The notes beneath the pieces were generated by a model. It was not told the origin of the DNA and ran no database searches. It worked only from the letters and a program-made list of their open reading frames with translations. This document shows positions 34,401-43,578 of a DNA stretch of 64,000 bases, piece after piece; position 1 is the stretch's first letter, and each line of letters begins with the position of its first letter. The position numbers and the translations under genes were made by a program. Origin of the DNA: Bifidobacterium sp. ESL0769 (lineage in GTDB: Bacteria > Actinomycetota > Actinomycetes > Actinomycetales > Bifidobacteriaceae); contig NZ_CP113918.1 in the NCBI RefSeq assembly GCF_029395495.1, forward strand, positions 2,418,001 through 2,482,000, written 5' to 3'.

Positions 34401-36574
34401 AGGGCATGACGGCCCTGACCTCGCTCGACAACGGCAACCATGCCATCCACCTTGCCAAGCAAGCCGGTGGAAGGATGTTCAGCGATGACACGTCCCTGGC
34501 CGGCCTCGACCTGTCCAATTGGAGGACCGACACCGCCACCAGCTTGTCGCAGATGTTCTACAACTGCGACAAGCTGGGCGAGCTGAAAGGCATAAGCGGC
34601 TGGCAGACCGGCCAGGTCACCGAACTCGACTACATGTTCTACGAAAACAAGCGCCTCACCATGCTAGACCTCTCCCGGTGGGACACCAGCAACGTCGAAC
34701 GCATGGATAGTGTTTTCTTGTGGTGTGACCGCCTCGTGGACCTCGACATCAGCGGCTGGGACACCAGCGGCGTCTACCAGGCCGACTACTCGAACTTGGC
34801 CAGCATGCTTCCCAACAACCTCAAACGCCTCCGGCTGGGCCCCAAGACCATCCTTTTCAACCGTTACATCGTCGGTCAGAGCGGCAACCCCTTCATGGGC
34901 TTCGACAGCACCCACACCTGGCACCAATGGGACTGGCCGGCGGGCCACCACCCCATCGACAACGGTGCCGTCACCGACCCCACGGGCACGGCCACCGCCG
35001 GCACCCTCGACGCCCTCGAGGCACGAGCCGCCTCAGCCACCCCGGCCGGCACCTACATCCGTGACGACGTCAACCCCACCTGGACCGACCTCAAATACGA
35101 CTTGAACGGCGCCACCGGAGACACCAGCCTGCCCACCGCCGTCAGCACCACCGATAGCGCTGGCCTCGCCATCGATACCACCTTCGCCGACGGGTCGTAC
35201 ACCATTCCCGATGATGCCGCCACCCACATCACCGCCAACAAGATTCACAGCCTGTTCCAAGGCTGGAGATACGACACCAGCGGCGTCGCCAGTGGCACGC
35301 CCGTGGTCAGCAACCACACAATCACCGCGCCCAAGGGGACCGGCGGTGTCGCCACCGTCGACGCGTCTTGGAACGCGTTGGAGGGCGAGGCCTCGGCTAC
35401 GGTCGGCAAGGTGAGTGTGGCCACGAACACCGCCGACAAGGGCACAGTGACGGTGAATGTGGCCGCGGTCCTTCCTGTGAGTAGTGGCAATCTCAAGGCT
35501 TGCGTGAAACCCGGCAACCAGACCGACGACTATGCCAGCAACCAATGCCAGAGCGTGGCGAGCAGTGCCAGCGGCCAACAGATCGCGAGTGTGCCTGCGT
35601 TCACACTGCCCGGATCACTCGCGGCCAACCAATCCACGACCTTCCCTGCACCTGGCTCGGCCTACACGATGGCGGCCATGTACACGGTCAAAGACCCTGC
35701 GACCGACAACGATGTCGATAGTGAGGCGACCGAGGCCGGCGGCGGCATCACCGCAGGCGTCCTGCCCTACGTGAGAACGCTGTTCGATGTGGACGCGGCG
35801 CACGGCGGGCAAGGCACACCTCCGGCAAATATGCTGGCCCTGGTGGATTCGACGTCGGGCAAGGCGTGGCCCACGCTGCCCCTGCCCACCGCCACAATGA
35901 CTCCCGACCACGCGGCTTTCAGGGGCTGGGCCACCAGTAAAGGAGCCACAGGCCCCGACACGGGTATGGGCGACCCCGCCAACCGCGCCATCACGGTCAA
36001 CCAGCACGACGACGACACCGAAACCGATCTCAGCCTCTACGCGGTGTGGAGGAGACCCGCTACGCCCGTAGTGGACTCCGTGGAGCGTCATGTGGACAAT
36101 ACCGTCACGCTGAGTGGCACTGTCGTTCCACAGAGCGACACGGACACGATGCTGGTCCGTCTCGCCGCCTTGGACGGGCAAGAAGGTCCGGCGCTCGGCG
36201 TCCCGTTCCTGGCCGCCATTAGCCCGACGGATGCATCATCGGGCGCGACCCTGCCCTACGACGGGGCCGCTGCCCACCCGTGGACGCTTACCATGCAGGC
36301 CACAGACCTACCCCAGGGCGGCCGCTACCAGGTGGTGGCCGTGCTCAATATGGGCGAGGACGGCGCCTGGCACGGAGTGACCACGCCTCGCGTGGTCACC
36401 AGTCCAGATCCGGATCCCGTGCCCGCAGTTCACTTGCAGGAGCCCTACGCGCACGCACTTCCCCTCACCGGCGGGCAACGCACCATGCTCATCATCGCCC
36501 TCGCCCTGCTGGGAGTATTCCTCATCGGCATGAGCCAGCTCGCCCGCAACCGCAGACGCTGGCACCACCAATAG
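31463..36574 (+). CDS. Giant LPLTG surface protein 2 (no C tract, in frame)
   Basis: 1,703 residues in one uninterrupted frame from ATG 31463. The leader MGVIDGFVASLLCLAMTIMA is related to that of the switching paralogs but continues APMSSGASND with no C tract. After it come a Ser/Thr/Ala-rich stalk to about residue 110, the shared LTHTNAAGTSITKPRTL segment and a unique domain (about 32260-32670). Listeria-Bacteroides repeats, FN3/Ig-like modules and a DUF285 block (about 34470-34800, LDLSRWDTSNVERM) follow. LPLTG is at 36458-36472 before the helix and RNRRRWHHQ. It should be made constitutively or under regulator control through the paired operators. An adhesin role is inferred. Confidence 0.85.
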   Translation: MGVIDGFVASLLCLAMTIMAPMSSGASNDPVGPSTQTTSSQAATSQTASATSASVSSTIQTSASSASSATTSSISASSTVTTTAPSASASTTSAGTAQASNGQTGNVAADQTQNTVNAQASNQPAQPSHTNQTQNSNQTINTKEGKRAKGKNTTHTNSTGLTHTNAAGTSITKPRTLSTFARKDFADAPKTLGNFLQRLKQPSRHSINKRQAKSAGSTGFQSSTARTLRIATATLPVGPGPVGGRAVSPLARSGSSVGVQDDPDMVVGPQGYGQISVSSWSVGANGVVTASGVASDYYGQAIFPHIRVCPVGVSPGTSGTNNVPSQCSDSEMMTEGHVGGATGDNIHWSGVYTSFGGHGPNGSDFVNDAGYYNFYAYTQTWGDSHTSDMVNFESYYYYVGARRVTYAYVSINANGGSAAYPSSLSTDTTDGSGSFDLTASTRLSANKPGCVFTGWATTSSGSGSTWSPGSGTAYVPQHDTRSVTLYAQWRAVPAATVNAPSVSVSAPQSSSPTVSVSVSTSGLGGYSGSTVLSTAYGSRSCSSPSSCWVSGWPVSTFQPTMGATYSLSVSVTVQDPYTGHGVSVTTSWASGASGTGTLPWMSVSYDKNGATGSAPASSSALVDAASGKAYFTLPDGTGMTAPARKFFHNWTTAPDGTGSAFPSGAQAVPTSAGTTTDAHTTVTLYAVWGDPPAPTGVSAWYSHADSRIYLDVTGLDPNATGWVIQVKPTGTEYWEYTQSLPTRGRSYCSTLSYFTVGATWQARAQALYGDGISSVWSDTSSGVLPYMDVTLLPGGQQPGDTAVAHAKGLVDQTERKGYVTVPEGVGATPAGTVFQSIGGWTTRADGSGVAYNSGDIAIPTNVGTANGNAVLLTLYARWQMSTSAPARGRACTSVSGWQQWGTSAGAIAGVGDTAHPQDTGAVCWAIEGSTLRLTGGTGPLDFSYSNSRIPWWGRRASIAHVSIEGDLTLISRSTNYGAFQGMTALTSLDNGNHAIHLAKQAGGRMFSDDTSLAGLDLSNWRTDTATSLSQMFYNCDKLGELKGISGWQTGQVTELDYMFYENKRLTMLDLSRWDTSNVERMDSVFLWCDRLVDLDISGWDTSGVYQADYSNLASMLPNNLKRLRLGPKTILFNRYIVGQSGNPFMGFDSTHTWHQWDWPAGHHPIDNGAVTDPTGTATAGTLDALEARAASATPAGTYIRDDVNPTWTDLKYDLNGATGDTSLPTAVSTTDSAGLAIDTTFADGSYTIPDDAATHITANKIHSLFQGWRYDTSGVASGTPVVSNHTITAPKGTGGVATVDASWNALEGEASATVGKVSVATNTADKGTVTVNVAAVLPVSSGNLKACVKPGNQTDDYASNQCQSVASSASGQQIASVPAFTLPGSLAANQSTTFPAPGSAYTMAAMYTVKDPATDNDVDSEATEAGGGITAGVLPYVRTLFDVDAAHGGQGTPPANMLALVDSTSGKAWPTLPLPTATMTPDHAAFRGWATSKGATGPDTGMGDPANRAITVNQHDDDTETDLSLYAVWRRPATPVVDSVERHVDNTVTLSGTVVPQSDTDTMLVRLAALDGQEGPALGVPFLAAISPTDASSGATLPYDGAAAHPWTLTMQATDLPQGGRYQVVAVLNMGEDGAWHGVTTPRVVTSPDPDPVPAVHLQEPYAHALPLTGGQRTMLIIALALLGVFLIGMSQLARNRRRWHHQ

Positions 36575-36594
36575 GCGATAATTAAATAGCAACA

Positions 36595-36642
36595 ACTGTG
36601 TCCTGTGACGCCGTATCAACACGGTGCGCCACAGGACACAGT
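36595..36642 (+). terminator. Hairpin after giant 2
   Basis: A perfect 13-bp stem, ACTGTGTCCTGTG (36595-36607) with its complement (36630-36642), 20 nt past the stop. It is different from the conserved 3' hairpin of giants 1, 3, 4 and 5. Confidence 0.75.
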
Positions 36643-36757
36643 GCTATAAAACGCTATAAAATTGGCGGCGCTGCCAACATATTTCCGGATTGTCGCCAAC
36701 AGAACGACAAACCCAGCAAACCCGACACCCCAACGGACCAGCACACCTAACAAATCA

Positions 36758-36801
36758 CGGGTTATTGGCCAGAAAGCATTTCAATTCTGGCCAATAACCC
36801 G
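36758..36801. terminator. 17-bp perfect hairpin between giants 2 and 3
   Basis: CGGGTTATTGGCCAGAA (36758-36774) and its complement (36785-36801) enclose a 10-nt loop. Without a U run, it may be an insulator, a transcript-stabilising stem or a regulator site. Confidence 0.65.
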
Positions 36802-36854
36802 AAATCACAATCAACCAGTCGCATGAAACCCACCAGAAACGCGCAACAAGTAAT

Positions 36855-36882
36855 TTGCGCAAAATGTAATATATTGTATAAT
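36855..36882 (+). promoter_or_regulatory. Promoter of giant 3
   Basis: TTGCGC (36855-36860), a 16-bp spacer and a consensus TATAAT (36877-36882). A leader of about 75 nt follows, with a CCCATG/CATGGG pairing near 36905-36930. Confidence 0.55.
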
Positions 36883-36965
36883 TACTTCGTCATTTGACTG
36901 GTGGCCCCATGTCACAGCATGCCATGGGTTTTGGGGGAAATAGTCTATAAAAGGTCCGTTGGGGA

Positions 36966-39900
36966 ATGAGTGTCATTAATGTTCTTGTCTCATTTACATT
37001 ATGTATTACTTTATCGTTCATTGCCCCTGCAGGCACAGCACGTGAAAAATCGTCTGCCCCAACCGACACCGCAACCGCTAGCAGCCTCCCAATCCCGACA
37101 ATCCGTTCAGCAAACCTGCCGGGAAAAGCCTCGCCAACACAAGCCATACCAACCACGCCATCGCAAATTACAACGGCAAAAGTAAACGCTGCCAAGGCTA
37201 CCAACACCAGCCTATCCCATGCCAGCACGCTTAGTACACCCAAGCTTGGCACCCGCACCAACACCAGGGCCGCCAAGCCAGGCCTCACCCATACCAACGC
37301 CGCTGGCACACCCACGGCCATGCCAGAAACGCTCAGCGACTTCATTCGAAGGATAAAGTCGCCCAGCCACGGAAACCATAGAAGCCATAGATCAGCCAAC
37401 AAACGCCATGGCACACATCGCATGCTTAGGACGGTTGGTGGCATCACAACTGATGCTCCACAAACTACGCAGTCCACACGGTCTCTAAAAGCCGAGAAAT
37501 CTCCAAAATACAGGCAACCTCGGCAATCCGCACGATCCACGCAATCCAAGCACCCCTTGCTATCAACCACCACCCCCACGTTGCTCGCCAAAGCCGCTCT
37601 GCCCGCCAGCCCAAGTCCAATCGGCCCCGCCCCCAACCTCAACAAACGCAACTCCCCGCAGACCCGCAAAACACCCGCACCCGCAGTGGCCCAGCAACCA
37701 GTAGCCCAGCAACCAGTAGCCCAGCAACCAGTAGGCCCGCAGTCAACCAACCCGCAGCCCGAGTACGTACACATCTTCAGCCCCGAGGTCATCGACGTCG
37801 CCGGCCACGCCGACACCATATACGGCCAAGCCACCTGGGTCGCCCTAGTGACCTGCCCCGCGGGCACCCCGCACACCTCCGCCAACCAGCTAGGAAGCAA
37901 CAGCGCCTGCCGGAAAACCGAAATGCTCACCGAAAACCACGGCGGCGGAAACAGCTCCCCGTCCCACTTCATCTGGGGCACCGGCTACGAATTCGGCGGC
38001 GGCAACGGCCACACGCTGGGCCCTAACGACTTCTCGCAGGGCATCGGCTACTACGACATCTGGGCCTGGGCCCAGAACAGCTCTGGCTACAATAGCACCG
38101 CGCCCGTGCCCGTGCTCACCAGCTATTACAGCGGCGGCACCTACGGCTCCTACGGCACCCCGCTGCCCAGCACCTCCACCGGCTACGTCCCGCCGCCTGC
38201 CCCTTCGGCCACCAGCGTCAGGTTCAACTACGACCTGAACGGCATGTCCGGCAGCTGGAACGGCTACCAGCAGATCGACACCACCTATACCGGCGGCTCG
38301 ATCACCCTGGTCGACCCGCCTTCGCACCCGGACTGGCAGGTCTTCGACGGCTGGACCTTCGACGGCTGGGATAACGTGAGCCCCGGCAAGACCTATACAT
38401 ACGGTGCGCGTGCCAACGAAACCCACACCGTCAGGGCCCGCTGGCACGTCCGGCCCGACACAGTCACCATCAAATACCAGGACAATACCGGCTCCGGCTG
38501 CGGCATGCCCGGCAACCAGACCGTCGACAGCGCTAACTACAGCAGCACCACCCTCTCCGGCCCGTACTCCTGCCCGGCGTACATTCGCTTCGACGGCTGG
38601 ACCATTAACTACACCGACTACAGCACCTACGGCACGTTCAACTTCCCCCAGCACACCACTGGAACGTACACCGCCACCGCGCGCACCCACATCAACTACA
38701 CGACAACCTACGTGGTCTATCACCTCAACGGCCTGCCGGCCAACCAACCCGCCACCCAGTCCGTCAACACCACCTATTCTTCCGGCATCGTCCATACCGC
38801 CGGCGCCCCGACCGGCATGCCCTCCTGGGTCGCGTTCGACGGCTGGTACTTCAACGCCCCAGGCAGCGGTTCCAACGAAGCGGACAGCGACCTCTCTTTC
38901 GTCCAGCAGAACGACGGCACCTGCCACCTGTACGCCGAATGGCACGTCATCACCACCAATGTCACCGTCACTTACAACATGGGCACCACCGGCTGCGCCA
39001 CACCCGCCGACCAGCACCTCGACAGCACCACCCACACCAGCGGCACGTTGGCCGGCACCCCGCCTGGCACCTGCGCCGCCCATACCGCCTTCGTGGGCTG
39101 GACCATCAACGGCACCGACTACGCCCCCGGCGGCACGTTCACGTTCCCCCAGCATTCCACCGATACCTACACCGCCACCGCGCGAACCCGCACAGTCAAC
39201 ACGCCCACAGGCCTTACGGCCACCTACCACATAGCCGGCGACACCGTAACCCTGTCCGGCAGCGCAAACGCCCAAGCCGGCGACAAAATCACCGCCTGCA
39301 TGACCGACACCAACGACGGCACCACCCCCTGCCTGCCCGCCATCACCGCACCATCCGCCAACAGCGCCTGGCAATGGACCGCCACCTTCACCGCCAGCGA
39401 CTACGCCACTAGATACGGCTACGGCCACCAGCACCACTTCACCGCCAAACTCACCAGCGGCACCGCCGACAGCGCCATCGCCGACCTCAAGGGCACGCTT
39501 CCCTGGATGACCGTCACCTACGACAAAGGCACCGCCACCGGCACCACCCCCCACAACACCAACGCCCTTGTCGACACCGCCGCCGGCAAAGCCACAATCG
39601 CCGTCCCTGCCCAGAGCGGCATGACCGCCCCCACCGGCGCATGGTTCGAAGGCTGGAAGAACCCGGACGGCACCCTCACCTGGCAGGCCGGCACCGCCTC
39701 CATCCCCACCAACACCAGCGGCGCCACCACCGGACCCGACGGGCACACCACCCTCACCCTCACCGCCCAATGGCACGTTGTCCCCGCACCCACCGGCGTC
39801 ACCGCACGCTACAGCCACACGGATGGCTACGTCTACCTGACCGCCACCGGCCTGCAAGCCGGCGTCACCGGCTGGCAAATACAGGTCAAACCCACCCCAG

Positions 39901-42900
39901 CCAACTACTATTACCAGTCTGCGTATAACACGTCCACGACCGGCCAGTCCTACTATTACAGTTCATATTTCACACCTGGCACCACATGGACGGCCCAGGC
40001 CAGAGCCACCTACACCGACCCTAGCGGCAACAGCGTGACCAGCGACTGGAGCACCGAGTCCACCGGCATCCTGCCCTATATGAACGTCATCCTCAAACCC
40101 GGCAGCCAACAGGCACCCGGCGGCGACACCACAGCCAAGGCCCTCATCGGCACCGGTGACTCCAACGCCTACGTAAACCTGCCCTCGGGCACCGGCACCA
40201 AGCCCACAGGCATGGACTTCGCCAAATGGGCCACCCACGCCGACGGCACCGGCGACACCTATCAGGCCAACCCCGGCACCGCCATACCCGTCGCCTCCGG
40301 CACCCCCGGAGCGAACGGCGAGACCCGGCTGACCCTCTACGCCCAATGGATCTACATCGGACGCCCGCCGGCACCCGGCCACTGCAGCGATTCCACCGGC
40401 TGGAGCCAATGGGGCACCAGCGCCACCCAGCCCGCCATACCCGGCATCGACCATCAGAATACGGGCGCCGTGTGCTACACCATCGTCGACGAAGGCACCA
40501 CCCTGCGCCTGACCGGAGGCACCAGCCCCGACTGGCAATCCGCGGCCGACATCCCCTGGAACGCCCAGAAACGAAACATCACCAAAATCTCGATCGAAGG
40601 CGACCTCACCCTCACCAGCAGCAATTACGACCCCAGGCAAAACCCTTTCAACGAAATGTCTGCACTGACCGCCCTCGACAGCGGCGGCCACCGGGTCACC
40701 ATCGACGGCAACGGCGGCTACTGGGCGTTCTCCGACGATACCAGCCTGACCAGCCTCGACCTGACCGGCTGGCAGATCAACGACAGCGCCAACCGTTATG
40801 TCAGTCTGAGGAACATGTTCATGTATTGCACGCGCCTGGCCAGTCTGAAAGGCCTCGACGACTGGGACACCGGCTACGTCACGTCCACCGAGGGCATGTT
40901 CAGCAACTGTTCCGCCCTGACCGGCCTCGACCTCTCCGGCTGGAAAACCGCGCGGCTCAGTGACGTCGGCGACATGTTCTATGGCACCGGCATCACCGAC
41001 CTCGACCTCTCCGGCTGGGACACAACCCACATCTGCTATGCCTATTTCTACCACATCCAGGACATGCTGCCCTCGGGCCTGAAACGCCTCCGCCTCGGGC
41101 CCCACGCCAGGCTGCCCGAACACGATGCCGGCGGATCTTCCTCCCAGATATTCGCCATGGTGGACGCCACCCACACCTGGCACGAATGGGACTGGCCTAA
41201 AGGCCACCACCCCAGTGACCTCGGGCTTCTCGGCCTGAATAGCCAGACACGCGGCGACGGAACACTAGCCACCCTCGAGGCCCGCGCCGACAGCAACCCC
41301 ACCGGCGTCTATATTCGCGATGACGTCACCCCCACCTGGACCGACCTCACCTACAACCTCAACGGCGGCACAGGCGACGCCAGCCTGTTCACCCAGCCCG
41401 GCGCGGCGGCCACAGGCTCGACACCCAAGCGCGACGGGCTCGCCATCGACACCACCTTCAAGGACGGCGAATACACGATCCCCGACGGCACGGCAGACAC
41501 TGGCAACGCCGCCCACCACATCACCGGCAACAAGCCACAGAACCTCTTCCAAGGCTGGACCATCGACACCGGCAACGTCACCGCCAACGCGTCCGGCGGC
41601 ACCGCCACGGTCAGCAACCACACCATCACCGCGGCCAAGGGCGCCGGCGGCACGGCCACCATCACCGCCCAATGGACCCCGGCCCCACAGGCCATGCCCG
41701 GCACCCCGGCCGTGTCCGTCACCCCGGACACCACCGACCAGGGCGGCGTCAGCGTCAGCGTCAGTGCCACACTCGACCAAGCCATGCCGGCCATCGACGC
41801 GGTCAACGGCGACCCGGCCAAACCCGCCGTATCCGCCGGCGGCACCGTCAAGATCTGCGCCAAACCCGCCAGCCAGAACGACGACTACTACGGCGTGCAA
41901 TGCCAGGCCAAAGCCAGCACCACCGCCGGCAGCCAGACCATCACCCCCGACGCTTTGGAGCTGCCCGGCAGCGCCCGACAGCACTCCAACACGGCCTCCT
42001 TCCCGACTTTCGGCCAGCAGTACACGATGGCCGCCACCTACACGCTCACCGACCCCGTCACCCGCAACCAGATCGAAGCCCCGGCCACGCAGTCCGGCGG
42101 CGGGTCCGTTTCCGGCACTTTGGCCTGGCTCAACGCCTCGTTCGACACCAACGACGCCCACGGCGGCAACGGCACCGCGCCCGCAAGCCTCAGCTCCTTC
42201 GTCGACACCGCCAGCGGCAAGGCGTGGATCGCCCTGCCCAACGCCACCGCCACCATGAAACCCAACCACTTCGTCTTCGCCGGATGGACCGCCACCGCGA
42301 GCGCCACCAACCCCGATACCGGCATGGGCGACCCCGCCAACCGCAACGTCCAGCTGCCCGCCACCACCGGCGCCATCGAGACCCAGACCGTCCTCTACGC
42401 CGTCTGGCACAAACTCACCGTCCCCACCGTCACCAGCTTGAAACGCGACGTCTTCCACAACAGGGTCATCATCACCGGCACCGCCGCCCCCTGGACCAGG
42501 GATGATGACATATACGTCGAAATCAACCCTCTCGACGGACAGGCCGGGTTCACCCTGGGCTCCTTAAACGCCCGCATCAGCGCCGCGGACGGGCAAGGCC
42601 ACGGGCTGCCCTACGACGGGCACACCGCACACCCGTGGAAAGCCGAAATCCCCGAAGATCAGATGCCCGCAGGCGGCAGATTCCGCACCCGCACCATGCT
42701 CGAGGCCTACGACCACGCCTGGCGAGACGTCAACGACGCCACCTACATCTACAGCGAGTCGGAACTGCGCGCCAATCCGCCCATCGCCGGCCACTACCAG
42801 CACGCCCTGCCACTCACCGGCGGGCAACGCACGCAGCTGATCGTCGCCCTCGTTCTGGTCGGCGTCCTGCTCATCGCCGGCAGCCAGTTCGTCCGCAACC

Positions 42901-42923
42901 GCAGACGCTGGCACCACCAGTAG
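36966..42923 (+). CDS. Giant LPLTG surface protein 3 (no C tract, in frame)
   Basis: 1,985 residues from ATG 36966, preceded by GTTGGGG. The leader MSVINVLVSFTLCITLSFIA runs in frame to APAGTA, a plausible signal cleavage site. The N-terminal stalk is basic, with many Ser/Thr/Lys, then LTHTNAAGTPTAMPETL and a VAQQP x3 repeat. A unique domain (about 37750-38150) is followed by at least four Listeria-Bacteroides repeats. Ig/FN3-like modules come next, then a DUF285 block (about 40730-41060) and more Ig-like modules. The C-terminus is LPLTGGQRTQLIVALVLVG with RNRRRWHHQ. It is translatable as assembled. An adhesin role is inferred from architecture. Confidence 0.85.
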   Translation: MSVINVLVSFTLCITLSFIAPAGTAREKSSAPTDTATASSLPIPTIRSANLPGKASPTQAIPTTPSQITTAKVNAAKATNTSLSHASTLSTPKLGTRTNTRAAKPGLTHTNAAGTPTAMPETLSDFIRRIKSPSHGNHRSHRSANKRHGTHRMLRTVGGITTDAPQTTQSTRSLKAEKSPKYRQPRQSARSTQSKHPLLSTTTPTLLAKAALPASPSPIGPAPNLNKRNSPQTRKTPAPAVAQQPVAQQPVAQQPVGPQSTNPQPEYVHIFSPEVIDVAGHADTIYGQATWVALVTCPAGTPHTSANQLGSNSACRKTEMLTENHGGGNSSPSHFIWGTGYEFGGGNGHTLGPNDFSQGIGYYDIWAWAQNSSGYNSTAPVPVLTSYYSGGTYGSYGTPLPSTSTGYVPPPAPSATSVRFNYDLNGMSGSWNGYQQIDTTYTGGSITLVDPPSHPDWQVFDGWTFDGWDNVSPGKTYTYGARANETHTVRARWHVRPDTVTIKYQDNTGSGCGMPGNQTVDSANYSSTTLSGPYSCPAYIRFDGWTINYTDYSTYGTFNFPQHTTGTYTATARTHINYTTTYVVYHLNGLPANQPATQSVNTTYSSGIVHTAGAPTGMPSWVAFDGWYFNAPGSGSNEADSDLSFVQQNDGTCHLYAEWHVITTNVTVTYNMGTTGCATPADQHLDSTTHTSGTLAGTPPGTCAAHTAFVGWTINGTDYAPGGTFTFPQHSTDTYTATARTRTVNTPTGLTATYHIAGDTVTLSGSANAQAGDKITACMTDTNDGTTPCLPAITAPSANSAWQWTATFTASDYATRYGYGHQHHFTAKLTSGTADSAIADLKGTLPWMTVTYDKGTATGTTPHNTNALVDTAAGKATIAVPAQSGMTAPTGAWFEGWKNPDGTLTWQAGTASIPTNTSGATTGPDGHTTLTLTAQWHVVPAPTGVTARYSHTDGYVYLTATGLQAGVTGWQIQVKPTPANYYYQSAYNTSTTGQSYYYSSYFTPGTTWTAQARATYTDPSGNSVTSDWSTESTGILPYMNVILKPGSQQAPGGDTTAKALIGTGDSNAYVNLPSGTGTKPTGMDFAKWATHADGTGDTYQANPGTAIPVASGTPGANGETRLTLYAQWIYIGRPPAPGHCSDSTGWSQWGTSATQPAIPGIDHQNTGAVCYTIVDEGTTLRLTGGTSPDWQSAADIPWNAQKRNITKISIEGDLTLTSSNYDPRQNPFNEMSALTALDSGGHRVTIDGNGGYWAFSDDTSLTSLDLTGWQINDSANRYVSLRNMFMYCTRLASLKGLDDWDTGYVTSTEGMFSNCSALTGLDLSGWKTARLSDVGDMFYGTGITDLDLSGWDTTHICYAYFYHIQDMLPSGLKRLRLGPHARLPEHDAGGSSSQIFAMVDATHTWHEWDWPKGHHPSDLGLLGLNSQTRGDGTLATLEARADSNPTGVYIRDDVTPTWTDLTYNLNGGTGDASLFTQPGAAATGSTPKRDGLAIDTTFKDGEYTIPDGTADTGNAAHHITGNKPQNLFQGWTIDTGNVTANASGGTATVSNHTITAAKGAGGTATITAQWTPAPQAMPGTPAVSVTPDTTDQGGVSVSVSATLDQAMPAIDAVNGDPAKPAVSAGGTVKICAKPASQNDDYYGVQCQAKASTTAGSQTITPDALELPGSARQHSNTASFPTFGQQYTMAATYTLTDPVTRNQIEAPATQSGGGSVSGTLAWLNASFDTNDAHGGNGTAPASLSSFVDTASGKAWIALPNATATMKPNHFVFAGWTATASATNPDTGMGDPANRNVQLPATTGAIETQTVLYAVWHKLTVPTVTSLKRDVFHNRVIITGTAAPWTRDDDIYVEINPLDGQAGFTLGSLNARISAADGQGHGLPYDGHTAHPWKAEIPEDQMPAGGRFRTRTMLEAYDHAWRDVNDATYIYSESELRANPPIAGHYQHALPLTGGQRTQLIVALVLVGVLLIAGSQFVRNRRRWHHQ
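37690..37734 (+). repeat. Three perfect 15-bp repeats in giant 3
   Basis: CCCAGCAACCAGTAG occurs three times in tandem, encoding AQQPV units. The repeat is in frame, so copy-number change would alter stalk length and not the frame. Confidence 0.9.
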
Positions 42924-42967
42924 AGACTTCCTGCCCTGCGCCCCACCCGGCCGGGCAGGAAACAATC

Positions 42968-43018
42968 GGATGCCGGTACGGACTCAAACAACACCAAACC
43001 AACCCCGCGCCGGCATCC
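42968..43018 (+). terminator. Conserved 3' hairpin, copy after giant 3
   Basis: GGATGCCGGTACGG (42968-42981) pairs with CCGCGCCGGCATCC (43005-43018). Compared with the other copies, G-C at position 3 of the stem has become A-T through changes on both arms, a compensatory change. Confidence 0.75.
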
Positions 43019-43294
43019 ACCACACAACCAACTGCGCAATGTCGCGCACCGATCGCCAACCAACACCTGGCTGAAAGGGGACACCAGACAGCACTACTCC
43101 CTTGCAACTCAGCCTCTTACGCCCGGTAACCATCACAACCACACCACGCGCGCAAGCCGGTGAGCCACGACACCGAACCGACGGCACCATCAAGACACCA
43201 CCAACCTAGCGGACAGAGGCGAAGTTGCATCAACAATCCGGCCATTGATTACCAGCTTCATCAGACCGGTGCACAGAGGCCCCGAGTACAAACC
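43019..43294. other. Gene-free spacer before shared upstream region
   Basis: I see no supported gene or repeat in these 276 bp. Confidence 0.4.
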
Positions 43295-43578
43295 GCGACA
43301 CGCCGATAGATGGTGCGGTTTCGCTACGTTTTTGATCCGCGTCAAATCCTTCCACCGCCCTACAAAATGTAAGGCAAAGTAAGACGGCAAACGTTCCACG
43401 CGATTCACGACAGCGACGCCGGGAACCCCGATCCGCCATACAATACCGGGTTGAGTTTGGGCGGAAGGGCCCCTAATGTTTAATAGATAGTTGCGGTGTT
43501 GTATAGAAATCGTGATGCATTACACGACGTCGCGTTTTGAAGTTTAGAAGAGTCTGAAGTAAAAAGGGTGGGTTCCTT
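43295..43578 (+). promoter_or_regulatory. Shared upstream region with promoter, copy 2
   Basis: It starts with GCGACACGCC. The promoter is TTGAGT (43451-43456), 17 bp, TAATGT (43474-43479). An AAGGGTGGG ribosome binding site precedes ATG 43579. It is somewhat diverged from copies 1, 3 and 4. Confidence 0.7.

Noticed and set aside
36890..37981. 363-aa minus-strand ORF over the start of giant 3
   Set aside because: It covers the promoter and leader of giant 3 in antisense, has no start signal, and resembles no protein.
24770..43084. Many long minus-strand Gly/Val/Ala-rich ORFs opposite the giants
   Set aside because: They are antisense shadows of GC-rich codons, repeat from gene to gene with the sense repeats, and lack ribosome binding sites.
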